From contig NZ_CP083693.1 of the NCBI RefSeq assembly GCF_023920105.1, positions 1,009,001 to 1,073,000 on the forward strand: 64,000 nt of DNA. Direction: 5' to 3'. Positions 10,392-20,838 of the stretch are shown in pieces. Below the pieces are notes generated by a model. It was not told the DNA's origin and ran no database searches. It saw only the letters and a list, made by a program, of their open reading frames with translations. Numbering within the stretch: position 1 is the first letter of the stretch; every line of letters starts with the position of its first letter. Position numbers and translations under genes: made by a program. This DNA comes from Bartonella taylorii (GTDB taxonomy: Bacteria; Pseudomonadota; Alphaproteobacteria; Rhizobiales; Rhizobiaceae).

Positions 10392-11184
10392 CATTGATTC
10401 CTTGCTTGACAAGCGGCAAATCATGAACGGTATTGATAAAAGAAAACAAACGACTCCAACGTATATCAAATGGCCAGCGCCAAATCTGCCAAGCACTTGA
10501 ACCATTACTAATAGAGAAAAAAATCACACTTGCTCGACCAATAAGATTCTCTTCTGGAACATAGCCCACATCTAAACGACTATCATCTGAATTATCACGG
10601 TTATCACCCATCATAAAATAATGCCCTTGTGGCACTTCGAAAACTTTCGTGTCATCCACTTGTGGAATAAAAGCTAAATCAAGTGTATTGTAGCTAACAC
10701 CATTTGGCATTGTCTCACGATAAACGTCAACAGGGTAATTCACCTCTGTTATATCAGAATTATCAACTTTCCCCATAAAGTGACGTGAAACAGCCTCGTC
10801 ATTAATATAAAGAACACTCTGACGAACTTGTATACGATCGCCTGGTAGTCCAACAACACGTTTTATATAATCAATATCTGGATTACTCGGTAAACGAAAA
10901 ACCACAACATCTCCACGCTGAGGCTGAGATGCCCAAATGCGCCCCGAAAAAATAGGGAGAGAAAAAGGTATCGAAAAACGAGAATACCCATATGCATATT
11001 TAGAAACAAACAGATAATCCCCCACAAGCAAAGTAGGACGCATTGAACCGGAAGGAATACTGAAAGGCTGAAAAAAAAGTGTACGAATAACAGCTGCTAA
11101 AAACAGCGCCTGTATTAATACCAAAATAAATTCAAGAACTCCGCCTTTTTCTTCTTTTTTACGCATTTCTTCTTTCCGCATCAT
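10369..11184 (-). CDS. lepB: Signal peptidase I
   Basis: Membrane-anchored protease removing signal peptides from exported proteins. Started at 11184, where GGGAAGGG provides a ribosome binding site, it is 271 residues; the frame extends to 11202. One membrane helix (VLIQALFLAAVIRTLFF) precedes the Ser box IPSGSMRPTLLVGDYLFVS. The Lys box is PDIDYIKRVVGLPGDR, and the later box is MGDNRDNSDDSR. The substrate-facing core is complete. Confidence 0.95.
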   Translation of the reverse strand: MMRKEEMRKKEEKGGVLEFILVLIQALFLAAVIRTLFFQPFSIPSGSMRPTLLVGDYLFVSKYAYGYSRFSIPFSLPIFSGRIWASQPQRGDVVVFRLPSNPDIDYIKRVVGLPGDRIQVRQSVLYINDEAVSRHFMGKVDNSDITEVNYPVDVYRETMPNGVSYNTLDLAFIPQVDDTKVFEVPQGHYFMMGDNRDNSDDSRLDVGYVPEENLIGRASVIFFSISNGSSAWQIWRWPFDIRWSRLFSFINTVHDLPLVKQGINDEASSND

Positions 11185-11271
11185 TACAGATACCCTTCCC
11201 ATAACAGATATAACTCATTTTTTATCATAATGTTTAAATAACAAAAGTACAATCTCCTACAAGATTTATAT

Positions 11272-11673
11272 CTATCCACGCGGAAGCGCTTCGATAATAA
11301 TAAATGCCTGCGCCCAAGGAAAATCGTCCGTTATACTAAGATGAATGACAGCCTCGTAACGAGGAGGCAATAACTTTTGTAATTGTATTTGCGCACGATC
11401 TGTTAATTTCATAATTGGTTTGCCGGATGATAAATTGACCACCCCCATGTCTTTCCAACTCACACCACAAGCGATTCCTGTTCCCAAAGCCTTAGCACAT
11501 GCTTCTTTGGCAGCAAATCTTTTGGCATAAGAAGAAGATCTTTTTTGGAGATTTTCAGATTTGGTCTGTTCAATGTCAGTAAAAATACGTTGAACAAAAC
11601 GGTCACCATAACGAAACAACATTCTTTCAATGCGTCTTATATCAATCAGATCATTTCCAAGACCAACGATCAT
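11272..11673 (-). CDS. acpS: Holo-[acyl-carrier-protein] synthase
   Basis: Transfers phosphopantetheine from CoA to acyl carrier protein. The 133-residue product has both family motifs, [17 protein letters not shown] at the N-terminus and [17 protein letters not shown] in the middle, carrying the Mg-binding Asp and Glu. It lies between lepB and the DUF2062 gene in the same direction. Confidence 0.95.
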   Translation of the reverse strand: MIVGLGNDLIDIRRIERMLFRYGDRFVQRIFTDIEQTKSENLQKRSSSYAKRFAAKEACAKALGTGIACGVSWKDMGVVNLSSGKPIMKLTDRAQIQLQKLLPPRYEAVIHLSITDDFPWAQAFIIIEALPRG

Positions 11674-11696
11674 AAAATATCACCCAAATTTCCTTG

Positions 11697-12272
11697 TCAC
11701 AAACGCTTTTTTTTTACAATTTTTTGATATCGCTTTTGTTGAAAACGGGCGATTGCTCGGTAAACACTTATATAAGATAAGCTACCAAGAGTAAAACCCA
11801 AAAGGATACCACCTAAAATCATAGGTCTCATGATTGAGTTCCATGCGTCCTCAAAAAGCAGAGATACATTCGACAGTGTTAAACCGTTAAACAGAAAGCG
11901 AATTTGAGAAAGAGAAATCTCATTTACATTACTAAAAATCGATAAAAAGAAATAGCCTACCTTATAATCTGCCATAACAATTAACAAAAATGTGAGTGGA
12001 TTAGAAAAAACCGTCCCGATGATCGCTGCCGCAAAGTTTCCGCGCAAAATCCAAGAAAAAAATATTGCCAAAATGATATGCATTCCAAAGAGAGGTGAAC
12101 AAGCTAAAAAAATACCGATAGCAAACCCCAACGCAACTTTATGCGGCGTAGCGGATATACGCAAAATACGCTTACGTATATAGCAAAATGAGCGAGAAAA
12201 TGAACGACGTGGCCACAACCAAAGTCGAATACGCTTTACAAAATCTACTGGTTCTCGACGACGAAAAAGCAT
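11697..12272 (-). CDS. DUF2062 membrane protein
   Basis: A 191-residue protein when started at the ATG at 12272 (MLFRRREPVDF), which has GGGA a few bases upstream. The longer frame to 12365 lacks this character. The sequence has ATPHKVALGFAIGIFLACSP, the usual DUF2062 entry, then SNPLTFLLIVMADYKVGYFF and further hydrophobic segments. DUF2062 proteins are inner-membrane proteins of unknown function. Location next to acpS and pyrE is common in Rhizobiales as I recall. Confidence 0.85.
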   Translation of the reverse strand: MLFRRREPVDFVKRIRLWLWPRRSFSRSFCYIRKRILRISATPHKVALGFAIGIFLACSPLFGMHIILAIFFSWILRGNFAAAIIGTVFSNPLTFLLIVMADYKVGYFFLSIFSNVNEISLSQIRFLFNGLTLSNVSLLFEDAWNSIMRPMILGGILLGFTLGSLSYISVYRAIARFQQKRYQKIVKKKRL

Positions 12273-12365
12273 ATAATTCCCAATATATATTTTATGACAA
12301 TAAAATAATCTGTATGTTTCAAATAAATTTCTCCAAGCTTTTGCACAAAAAAAATAGAGAGACAA

Positions 12366-12944
12366 TTAAATATTTCGACTTCCTGGCTTGATTGCTGGAA
12401 GCATAGCGAGTTCAGCAGGGAGCGCATCACCAGCATAAGATGCTATCTCGTATTCAGCAAGTGCAATCAACGGAACTCCGACATCAGCCTTACCCCCAGA
12501 ACGATCAAGAATACACGCACTCGCCACCACATCTGCTCCTGTTGCAACCAGAGCCTCAACTGTCTCACGAATGGAAAGACCTGTTGTCACAATATCTTCA
12601 ACAATCACAACTCGTGCACCCTTATTGATTTCAAAACGACGCAACTCAAACACACCATTTACACGTTCTACCCACAGAGAAGGAATACCAAGATGACGTG
12701 AAGTTTCATACGAAGGAATAAGGCCACCAATTGCGGGACCAACCACGTAATCAATTTTTCCCTCGACAGATTTTTTGATTTTTTCAGCTAACCCACGACA
12801 TAACTTCTCTGTCAAGTCAGCATGCATGAATACTTTTGCCTTCTGCATGTAAGTTGCACTATGACGGCCTGATGTTAAAATGAAATGCCCTTCCAGAATA
12901 GCATCTGCTTGTTTAAAAATATCAATCACATCTTTTGTATTCAT
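12366..12944 (-). CDS. pyrE: Orotate phosphoribosyltransferase
   Basis: Adds phosphoribose to orotate in pyrimidine synthesis. The 192-residue product has the PRPP-binding motif in ARVVIVEDIVTTGLSI and a base-binding region YVVGPAIGGLIPSYETSRH. The N-terminus DVIDIFKQADAILEGHFILT matches the short alphaproteobacterial type. It starts 17 bases after the rsh stop codon. Confidence 0.95.
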   Translation of the reverse strand: MNTKDVIDIFKQADAILEGHFILTSGRHSATYMQKAKVFMHADLTEKLCRGLAEKIKKSVEGKIDYVVGPAIGGLIPSYETSRHLGIPSLWVERVNGVFELRRFEINKGARVVIVEDIVTTGLSIRETVEALVATGADVVASACILDRSGGKADVGVPLIALAEYEIASYAGDALPAELAMLPAIKPGSRNI

Positions 12945-12961
12945 CGCAAAATCTCTCTTTT

Positions 12962-15187
12962 TTATCCGTGAACCCGCCGTACTGCACTAACCGAACCTGC
13001 CTCTTTTAACTGAGAAAAAATACGATTCAAATGTTTTAAATCCCAAACTTCCAAATCAATCATAATTTCCGTGAAATCTGGTGCTGTACGGATAAAGGAT
13101 AAATTTTGTATATTGGCATCATTGGCAGAAATCACTTGCGTAATTTCTGCCAATGAGCCCGGACTGTTAACAGCTAAAATATTAATCCGAGCAGGGAAAC
13201 GCTCATTCATTTGAGCATCAATATCCCAGCGTACATCAATCCATCGTTCTGGCTGATCATCATAAGCCATTAAAGCCGAGGATTGTATCGGATAAATAAC
13301 AATTCCCGCGCCTGGTTGCATAATGCCAACAATTCGATCTCCCGGTACTGCCCCTTCAGGAGAAAATCGTACAGGAATATCTCCACGGGTTCCTCGAATA
13401 GGTAAAGCTTTGGATTGATGCTTTTCTGCCGTCACATTCTTTTCATTTTCTGGAACTTTAAAAATCATACCTTGAGCATTTTCAATATTAAACCAACCTT
13501 CTTCCCCAGGCTTAAAAGACGACTTTTGTACCACACGGTGATCTTGATAATCAGGATAAACCGCTTTTATCACATCAGCAGAAGGCAATTCACCACGCCC
13601 AACAGCAGCCAATACGTCTTCCACATCTTTGCGTGCCAAACGTGGCAAAACTTGCTTAAGAATATCTTTGGAAAATTGTTTTCCCATATATTCAAACGCA
13701 CGCTCGAGTATACGATATCCCAAACCTGAATATTGCTTACGTACCGCTGCGCGGGTTGCTCGACGAATGGCTGAGCGCGCTTTGCCTGTTACAACAAGAA
13801 ATTCCCACGCTGCTGGTGGAATTTGAGCTTGTGAGCGTATAATATCAACTTCATCACCATTTTTTAATTTTGTTATTAAAGGCATAATACGACCATTGAT
13901 TTTTACCCCCACACAAGAATCACCAATATCGGTATGAACTGCGTAAGCAAAATCAATGGGGGTAGCACCTTTTGGAAAGGCAATCAGTCGACCTTTCGGA
14001 GTAAAACAAAAAACTTGATCTTGAAAAAGCTCAAGCTTTGTATGTTCTAAAAACTCTTCCGGGTTATCTCCATCTGACAAAGATTGAATTGTTTGACGTA
14101 ACCATGCATAGGCATTAGTTTCGTTTGATAATTTCGAAGACGAATAATTGGAACCGTGATCTTTATAAATGGAATGTGCAGCAACACCATATTCAGCAAT
14201 TTCATCCATCACAGCAGTTCTAATCTGCAGCTCAACACGTTGCCTTGAAGGCCCTACAATCGTTGTATGAATGGAACGATAATCATTCTGCTTTGGTATA
14301 GAAATATAATCTTTAAAACGACCAGGTACCATCGGCCACGTCGTATGGATAACACCAAGAGCACGATAACAATCATTGACTGTTTCAACAATGACGCGAA
14401 ATCCAAAAATATCGGACAATTGTTCAAAAGATAACGCCTTACTTTCCATTTTACGAAAAACTGAATAAGACTTTTTCTGACGGCTTTTAACATCTGCTTT
14501 AATGCCATTCTCTAAAAAAAGTTTTGTCAATTCATTTTCAATCCTAGAAAGCAAATCAAGATTACGCTTTGATAATTCAGAAAGTCGATTGGTAATTGTT
14601 CGATAACCTTCTGGGTTTAAATAAAGGAAAGAGAGATCTTCTAACTCCTCACGCATATCCTGCATACCCATGCGGCCCGCAAGTGGCGCATAAATATCCA
14701 TTGTCTCCTCAGCAATTCGCCTACGCTTATCATCACGCATAACACCAAGGGTACGCATGTTATGAAGACGATCAGCAAGTTTGACTAAAAGAACACGAAC
14801 ATCATCAGAAATAGCGATAAGAAGTTTACGCAGATTCTCTGCCTGTACTGCCTTCTTCGATACGAGATCAAGCTTATTAAGTTTTGTGAGCCCTTCAACC
14901 AACTTACCAATTTCAGATCCGAAAAGTTGATCAATTTCTGCTCGTGTAGCGCTTGTATCTTCAATTGTATCATGCAAAAGAGCAACAGCAATGGTCGCTT
15001 CATCTAACCGCATATCTGTCAAAATAGCGGCTACTTCTAAAGGATGAGAAAAATAAAGATCACCTGAAGCACGCTTTTGATGACCATGCTTTCGCATTGC
15101 GTAATCGTAGGCTCTATTCAACAGAGCCTCATCTACGTCAGACTTGTAACGCTGAACACGTCCAACAAGCTCACACTGACGCATCAT
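12962..15187 (-). CDS. rsh: RelA/SpoT homolog, (p)ppGpp synthetase/hydrolase
   Basis: A bifunctional stringent-response enzyme of 741 residues. The hydrolase HD site is AVALLHDTIEDTSATRAEI, and the upstream His lies in YFSHPLEVAAIL. The synthetase part carries LSDIFGFRVIVETVNDCYR and NDYRSIHTTIVGPS. A TGS domain (VFCFTPKGRLIAFPKGATP) and a C-terminal ACT domain (INILAVNSPGSLAEITQVIS) follow. The start could be either of two adjacent ATG codons. The linked rpoZ-rsh order is standard in alphaproteobacteria. Confidence 0.95.
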   Translation of the reverse strand: MMRQCELVGRVQRYKSDVDEALLNRAYDYAMRKHGHQKRASGDLYFSHPLEVAAILTDMRLDEATIAVALLHDTIEDTSATRAEIDQLFGSEIGKLVEGLTKLNKLDLVSKKAVQAENLRKLLIAISDDVRVLLVKLADRLHNMRTLGVMRDDKRRRIAEETMDIYAPLAGRMGMQDMREELEDLSFLYLNPEGYRTITNRLSELSKRNLDLLSRIENELTKLFLENGIKADVKSRQKKSYSVFRKMESKALSFEQLSDIFGFRVIVETVNDCYRALGVIHTTWPMVPGRFKDYISIPKQNDYRSIHTTIVGPSRQRVELQIRTAVMDEIAEYGVAAHSIYKDHGSNYSSSKLSNETNAYAWLRQTIQSLSDGDNPEEFLEHTKLELFQDQVFCFTPKGRLIAFPKGATPIDFAYAVHTDIGDSCVGVKINGRIMPLITKLKNGDEVDIIRSQAQIPPAAWEFLVVTGKARSAIRRATRAAVRKQYSGLGYRILERAFEYMGKQFSKDILKQVLPRLARKDVEDVLAAVGRGELPSADVIKAVYPDYQDHRVVQKSSFKPGEEGWFNIENAQGMIFKVPENEKNVTAEKHQSKALPIRGTRGDIPVRFSPEGAVPGDRIVGIMQPGAGIVIYPIQSSALMAYDDQPERWIDVRWDIDAQMNERFPARINILAVNSPGSLAEITQVISANDANIQNLSFIRTAPDFTEIMIDLEVWDLKHLNRIFSQLKEAGSVSAVRRVHG

Positions 15188-15305
15188 ACAAGCATATCCT
15201 TTACATCTTCACAACCTAACCCTTATTGAACATGAATATCTCTTCAATAAAAGACAAGAAAATAAACGCTACCGCATGACATCGTATATTTATTCCTTAA
15301 AACAA

Positions 15306-15704
15306 TCAATAATCGTCACTTTTCTCTGGAACAACCAAACCTTCAATACCTGCTAAAAGATCCTCTTCCGACATATGATCGAATGAACTACTCTCTTCTT
15401 CCGACGATGTGCTAAAAACACCTTCAGCTTCACTGACATGAGAAATCAGTCCACTCGCCATTTCTGGCTCATCCACTTCCACGTGTTTCTGCAACGAATG
15501 AATAAGGTCTTCTTTCAAATCAGCAGGTGACAACGTCTCTTCTGCTATTTCACGCAAAGCAACGACCGGATTCTTATCATTATCACGATCAACCGTCATC
15601 TGCGCACCTTGGGAAATCTGACGCGCTCGATGCCCTGCTAAAAGCACCAATTCAAAGCGATTATCGACTTTATCAATACAATCTTCTACTGTTACGCGGG
15701 CCAT
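15306..15704 (-). CDS. rpoZ: RNA polymerase omega subunit
   Basis: Small RNA polymerase subunit that helps assemble the enzyme and takes part in ppGpp response. The N-terminal half ([20 protein letters not shown], then [11 protein letters not shown]) is the conserved omega fold. The C-terminal half is acidic and Ser-rich, as in other alphaproteobacteria. Length 132 residues. It stands 118 bases upstream of rsh. Confidence 0.95.
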   Translation of the reverse strand: MARVTVEDCIDKVDNRFELVLLAGHRARQISQGAQMTVDRDNDKNPVVALREIAEETLSPADLKEDLIHSLQKHVEVDEPEMASGLISHVSEAEGVFSTSSEEESSSFDHMSEEDLLAGIEGLVVPEKSDDY

Positions 15705-16260
15705 CCATGCCTCTTTCTTAAAGATTAATAAATTTCATGGTAGGAATGGATTATATACAATAATCAAAATAAAACACAAGAAAAACAACACACACTTTAA
15801 TATTTTTTGCTCAAAGAGTTTATTAAAAAAATCTTGGAAGCTTTTAAAAAGCACAGAACCTATTCAAAGCAGTTATCAATGCCACTCTAACATGAAAGAT
15901 TGCAAGGCACAGGATCCAAACGAATAAAGTACACTCACCTAACAAAATAAATCTTCCTAGAAACTTCAAGCTTTAAAATTATTCATCATTCAAATTTATG
16001 AGAAATCTTTAGAATAATCTCATGCGCACCATTTATGACAACATATCAGTTAAAAGTAAGAGATTTACACTCACTAGACACTGTATTAATTTGACATCTT
16101 GAGCATCAAATAAAGCACTTGCAAATTCATCTCTCTTTGCAAAAATACTTAACGGTATTATGAAACAGCACATCTGTTTAACCATGAAGTTGTTTACAAA
16201 AACATAATCTGTTGTATACCCCATAAACAGCTCAAAAGGATTTTTTTATAATAATAACTA
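15705..16260. other. Intergenic region, no gene seen
   Basis: About 556 AT-rich bases between the divergent rpoZ and uracil-DNA glycosylase genes. It must hold promoters for both, but I cannot single out a convincing one. No RNA gene or coding remnant is recognised. Confidence 0.5.
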
Positions 16261-16941
16261 ATGCCTACTACCATGAATAGTCCATTAACATCGCTTTGCC
16301 CGGAACCACCGCAAAATTGCAATTTATGCCCCCGTTTACACAAATTCATCGCTGATTGGCGTATAAAAGAACCGACTTGGCATAACGCACCAGTGCGCCC
16401 GTTTTTTCCCTATAAAGGCGCTACTACAACCCGCCTTCTCATTGTCGGTCTTGCTCCTGGATTACGCGGAGCAAATCGAACTGGACGTCCGTTTACTGGT
16501 GATTATGCTGGACACTTGCTGTATTCGACTTTAAAAAAGTTTGGTTTTGCACAAGGTACTTTTGGAGAAAAAGCAGATGATAATCTTGAACTGATTGATA
16601 CAGCAATTGTTAACTCAGTTCGTTGTGTTCCGCCAGAAAATAAACCCACTAGTGCAGAAATTAATACTTGCCGATATTTCTTTTCTCCTCTTTTAACAAA
16701 TCTTCCCAAACTTAAAGCTGTTATCACCCTCGGCACTATTGCACATCATTCAACACTACGCGCCCTCAATGCAAAAATTCTAGCCCATCCTTTCGGACAT
16801 GGAGAAATAAATAACATTGGAAGATTACGCATCTTTTCAAGCTATCACTGTTCACGCTATAATACCAACACTGGCCGTTTAACAGATGCTATGTTCCATC
16901 AGATTTTCGAAGCAGCAAAAACATATCTAGATCAATGTTAA
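16261..16941 (+). CDS. Uracil-DNA glycosylase, family 5 (UDGb-like)
   Basis: A 226-residue DNA repair glycosylase. The family-5 style active-site region is IVGLAPGLRGANRTGRPFTG, and the C-terminal motif has SSYHCSRYNTNTGR. Cysteines in CNLCPRL and in RCVPPENKPTSAEINTC are spaced as expected for the [4Fe-4S] cluster seen in families 4 and 5. It would remove uracil or related deaminated bases from DNA. It stands alone between rpoZ and smpB. Confidence 0.85.
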   Translation: MPTTMNSPLTSLCPEPPQNCNLCPRLHKFIADWRIKEPTWHNAPVRPFFPYKGATTTRLLIVGLAPGLRGANRTGRPFTGDYAGHLLYSTLKKFGFAQGTFGEKADDNLELIDTAIVNSVRCVPPENKPTSAEINTCRYFFSPLLTNLPKLKAVITLGTIAHHSTLRALNAKILAHPFGHGEINNIGRLRIFSSYHCSRYNTNTGRLTDAMFHQIFEAAKTYLDQC

Positions 16942-16985
16942 AATCTTCTAAGAAATATTATAAAAAGATATATAAACGTATCCTG

Positions 16986-17462
16986 TCAGCCATATTTTTT
17001 TAAAAGTCGTGCTTTTTCACGTCCCCAATCACGTTTCTTTTCCGTTTCACGCTTATCATGAAGCTTTTTCCCACGTGCTAGAGCAATTTCCAACTTAGCA
17101 CGCCCTTTTTCATTAAAATAAAGTTTGAGAGGAACAAGTGTCATTCCTTCACGGGAAGTCGCATTAAAAAAACGTGCCATTTCACGTTTTGAAATTAATA
17201 ACTTACGCAAACGACGCGGCTCATGATTAAAACGATTGGCTTGCGTATATTCAGGAATATAGCTATTGACTAACCATAATTCTCCATTTTCAAAGCTAGC
17301 ATAACTCTCAGCGATATTCGCATGATTAGAACGCAAAGACTTTACTTCTGCTCCCTGGAGAACCAGACCAGCCTCAAGATTATCAAGAATTTCATAATTA
17401 AAACGGGCTTTACGATTATCAGCAATTATTTTCCGTACTGGCGCGTTCTTTTTTTTGTTCAT
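16986..17462 (-). CDS. smpB: SsrA-binding protein SmpB
   Basis: Partner of tmRNA in rescue of stalled ribosomes. The 158-residue product has [39 protein letters not shown] and the Arg/Lys-rich tail [15 protein letters not shown], all typical. It begins 16 bases after the dapA stop. The ssrA gene itself is not in the window. Confidence 0.96.
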   Translation of the reverse strand: MNKKKNAPVRKIIADNRKARFNYEILDNLEAGLVLQGAEVKSLRSNHANIAESYASFENGELWLVNSYIPEYTQANRFNHEPRRLRKLLISKREMARFFNATSREGMTLVPLKLYFNEKGRAKLEIALARGKKLHDKRETEKKRDWGREKARLLKKYG

Positions 17463-17478
17463 GGCTCACTATATCATT

Positions 17479-18363
17479 TTATTTTTTAAGCAGACCAGCA
17501 TGGCACAGAGCAGCATCAATAATCTTCTTTGTGGTATCCGCTAATGGGACAATCGGTGAACGAACAATATCGTTACAAAGTCCTAATTTTGCAGCAGCAT
17601 ATTTAATACCTGCAGGGCTTGGTTCAATAAATACTGCACGATTGAGAGGCATCAAACGATCATTTAATTCTAGGGCTTTTTTATAATCACCATGTAAACA
17701 AGCCGAATGCAGTTCTGCACAGAGTTTTGGGGCAACATTGGATGAAACCGAAATACATCCTACACCTCCATGTGCATTAAAACCTAATGCTGTGCAATCA
17801 TCACCGGAAAGCTGTACAAAATCTTTTCCACACTTTTCACGTTGTTCACTGACACGCTCAATTTTGCTCGTCGCATCCTTAATACCAATGATGTTTTTAA
17901 AATCGTGACAAAGGTCTCTCATCGTTTCCACAGCCATATCGATAATAGAACGACCGGGAATATTATAAATTATAATAGGTATAGAAATAGCTTTCGCAAT
18001 AGAAGAAAAATGCGAGTATAAACCGGACTGATTGGGTTTGTTATAATAGGGAGTGACAACCAAGACTGCATCTGCGCCTGCCTTTTGTGCATGTTGCGCA
18101 AGCTCTACAGCTTCACTTGTGCTATTTGATCCTGCTCCAGCAACAACAGGAACACGCTTAGCAACCTGCTCAACACACAATTCTATAACCCTCTTATGTT
18201 CTTCATGACTTAAAGTTGGTGATTCACCCGTCGTCCCAACAGGGCTTACACCGTTAATACCTTGTGCAATCTGCCACTCAATAAAATTGCAAAATACTTT
18301 CTCATCAATAGCGCCCTCATCATCAAATGGTGTGATAAGCGCAGTCACAGCTCCCTTGAGCAT
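17479..18363 (-). CDS. dapA: 4-hydroxy-tetrahydrodipicolinate synthase
   Basis: Condenses pyruvate with aspartate semialdehyde in lysine and diaminopimelate synthesis. The 294-residue TIM-barrel protein has [14 protein letters not shown], the active-site Tyr in [18 protein letters not shown] and the Schiff-base Lys in IIGIKDATS. It precedes smpB on the same strand, a conserved alphaproteobacterial pairing. Confidence 0.96.
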   Translation of the reverse strand: MLKGAVTALITPFDDEGAIDEKVFCNFIEWQIAQGINGVSPVGTTGESPTLSHEEHKRVIELCVEQVAKRVPVVAGAGSNSTSEAVELAQHAQKAGADAVLVVTPYYNKPNQSGLYSHFSSIAKAISIPIIIYNIPGRSIIDMAVETMRDLCHDFKNIIGIKDATSKIERVSEQREKCGKDFVQLSGDDCTALGFNAHGGVGCISVSSNVAPKLCAELHSACLHGDYKKALELNDRLMPLNRAVFIEPSPAGIKYAAAKLGLCNDIVRSPIVPLADTTKKIIDAALCHAGLLKK

Positions 18364-18612
18364 GATAAACTCCCTGTAATGTTCTCTTTATTTTTTTAAC
18401 GGCCTCTATAAATTACCAATGATAAAGCATAATCTTGCTCTATCATTGAAGCAAGATGTATTTCACAATAGCTCTCAAAAGATTTAACATGTCTCTCCTT
18501 CAATTCCGACACATTTCTTTAAATCATCAGCCTACATTAACCCGTTTTTCACGCTTCTGTTTTAAAAATTCTTGGGTGTTTCCAAAAGAAAGGTTTTAAG
18601 GTCTTTTTCTCT

Positions 18613-20715
18613 ATGCATGCATTTCCTGTCTCCTTTTTTGTACAAACCTTTACTGCACTTATACTGGCAACAACAATTTTATTTTCAAGTGCATGGGCAC
18701 AATCGCCCCTTTTGCATGGGACAGCACCAATCCCTTTGGTTCGCCCTACCTCCTTTGCCATAAAAAAAGAAGCTCAAAAACCTCTTAAACAGCTTCACAC
18801 GACACCCCACACTCCTCCTCCATCCAGTAATAACTCTACACTTAAACAACTTAAAGCTGGGCTAGATGCACTTTCAAACAACAATATTGCAAAAACAATC
18901 AGTCTTCGTAATTCAATGGTAAAAAATAGCCTTGACCGCCATATTTTGACATGGGCAATCGGTATATCAAGCCAAGCAAATATACCAAGCTCTGAAATAT
19001 TCAATGCAATCAATGAACTAAAAGGGTGGCCAGGCATAACGACTATGCAACGTAATGCTGAACGTGCTTTTATCAATGAAACCAATTCCATACATGTGAT
19101 CCTCCAAAAATTTTCTCATCATCCCCCTCTCACAGCACAAGGTATGGCTCACTTCGCTAAAGCTCTTATCGCAACTAGACAAACTGTTCGTGCTCGACAA
19201 ATCATTGCACCGTGGTGGCATAAAGAAAAGCTCAATGCAAAAGAAGAAGAGCTTATTCTGAAAAGTGCAAGTGCTATTTTAAAACCTATTGATCATCTGA
19301 AACGCATGCAATTTATGCTTTATACACATCACTTCGATTCAGCTGAACGGGTTGCAAAATTGGCGCATGCTCAATCTCTTTTTAATGCTTTTGTTGCCGT
19401 TGAAAAAAATGATCCTAGAGCTATGCAAAAATTACAAGCTGTTGAGCGACCATGGCAAAAAGATCCTCTTTTACAATTTTCCCGAATTCGCTATCTTCGA
19501 CGAACTGGACAATATAATGCAGCTGCAACACTTATGATGAAAACATCAAGAGATGCATTAAAACTTATGAACCCTCATGCATTGTGGAAAGAGCGACGCG
19601 CTCTTTCGCGCGAAATGCTCGATTTAAACGAGCCAAAAATTGCCTATCAACTTGTTGCCACGCACACAGGTATGACATCTTTATTAGCAGTCGATGCTGA
19701 ATTTCATGCAGGATGGTATGCGCTACGGTTTCTTCATGATCCTCAATTGGCAATGCAGCATTTTTCGCGTATTCCTCAATTATCTTCTGCTCCTCTTTCT
19801 GCATCTCGTGGATATTATTGGATGGGGCGAGCAGCAGAAGCTTTAAATGAACATAAAAATGCCCAAAATTATTTTCATCGTGCAGCCCATTTTGGTGCAA
19901 CTTATTATGGTCAATTAGCAGCTTCACGGCTTAACAAAAAAAAATTTAAAGTCTTCTTTCCAAAACCAACAACCGCTGAGCGACAACGTTTTAACGCACG
20001 AGAGGCTATTAAAGCGATTCAACGCCTTGAATCAGCCGGCTATGTTGATTTTGCTAAATTTTTTTATAGAGAACTGGGAGAAAAAATAGAAAGCCCTGGC
20101 GAATTAGCCCTTCTGGCTGTTATGGCAGAAAAAAATGGTGACTATTATACCAGCCTTAAAATTGGAAAAACTGCTGTTTTTCAAGGTAAAAATGTTGGTG
20201 CCCTTTCCCATCCTATAGGGGCTATACCACCCTCTGCCCATGTTTCTTCCGCAGGACAAGCGCTTGTCTATGCCATTGCTCGGCAAGAAAGTGAATTTAA
20301 TCCAACAGCTATATCAAAAGCAGGCGCACAAGGCATTCTCCAATTATTGCCTACGACAGCAAAAACACTTGCAAAAAAATATTCAATCACATGGTCACCT
20401 AAAAAACTTAGAAGTGATGCCAGTTATAATGCTACATTAGGGGCTTATTTTCTAAGAGAACAATTAGAACGTTTTAACGGATCCTATATATTTACTCTTA
20501 TTGGTTACAATGCAGGTCCCCGTCGTGTCAATGAATGGATAAAACGCTATGGTGATCCTCGTGGACAATCTCTTGATCAAGTCATCGACTGGATTGAACG
20601 CATCCCTTATACAGAGACACGTAATTACGTGATGCGTGTTATGGAAAATTATGGGGTTTATAAAGTAAGACTTACTGGAAAAGCAGACATAAAAGCCGAT
20701 CTTCTTTCCGGTTAA
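18613..20715 (+). CDS. slt: Soluble lytic murein transglycosylase
   Basis: A 700-residue periplasmic peptidoglycan-cleaving enzyme. An N-terminal signal (TFTALILATTILFSSAWAQ) is followed by a long helical superhelix region and a C-terminal SLT domain. The catalytic Glu lies in IARQESEFNPTAISKAGAQG, with later family motifs TLGAYFLREQL, LIGYNAGPRRVNEW and YTETRNYVMRVME. Divergent from dapA. Confidence 0.92.
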   Translation: MHAFPVSFFVQTFTALILATTILFSSAWAQSPLLHGTAPIPLVRPTSFAIKKEAQKPLKQLHTTPHTPPPSSNNSTLKQLKAGLDALSNNNIAKTISLRNSMVKNSLDRHILTWAIGISSQANIPSSEIFNAINELKGWPGITTMQRNAERAFINETNSIHVILQKFSHHPPLTAQGMAHFAKALIATRQTVRARQIIAPWWHKEKLNAKEEELILKSASAILKPIDHLKRMQFMLYTHHFDSAERVAKLAHAQSLFNAFVAVEKNDPRAMQKLQAVERPWQKDPLLQFSRIRYLRRTGQYNAAATLMMKTSRDALKLMNPHALWKERRALSREMLDLNEPKIAYQLVATHTGMTSLLAVDAEFHAGWYALRFLHDPQLAMQHFSRIPQLSSAPLSASRGYYWMGRAAEALNEHKNAQNYFHRAAHFGATYYGQLAASRLNKKKFKVFFPKPTTAERQRFNAREAIKAIQRLESAGYVDFAKFFYRELGEKIESPGELALLAVMAEKNGDYYTSLKIGKTAVFQGKNVGALSHPIGAIPPSAHVSSAGQALVYAIARQESEFNPTAISKAGAQGILQLLPTTAKTLAKKYSITWSPKKLRSDASYNATLGAYFLREQLERFNGSYIFTLIGYNAGPRRVNEWIKRYGDPRGQSLDQVIDWIERIPYTETRNYVMRVMENYGVYKVRLTGKADIKADLLSG

Positions 20716-20838
20716 TGGAAGTAATATAACCTAAATCTACCCCAAAGTAGTTCACTCTCATTTCTCAACTCATAAATCGTAACATCGTAGCAATTATAAG
20801 CATAAGGTGTATAAAAATTAACCAAAAAAACGTAAAAA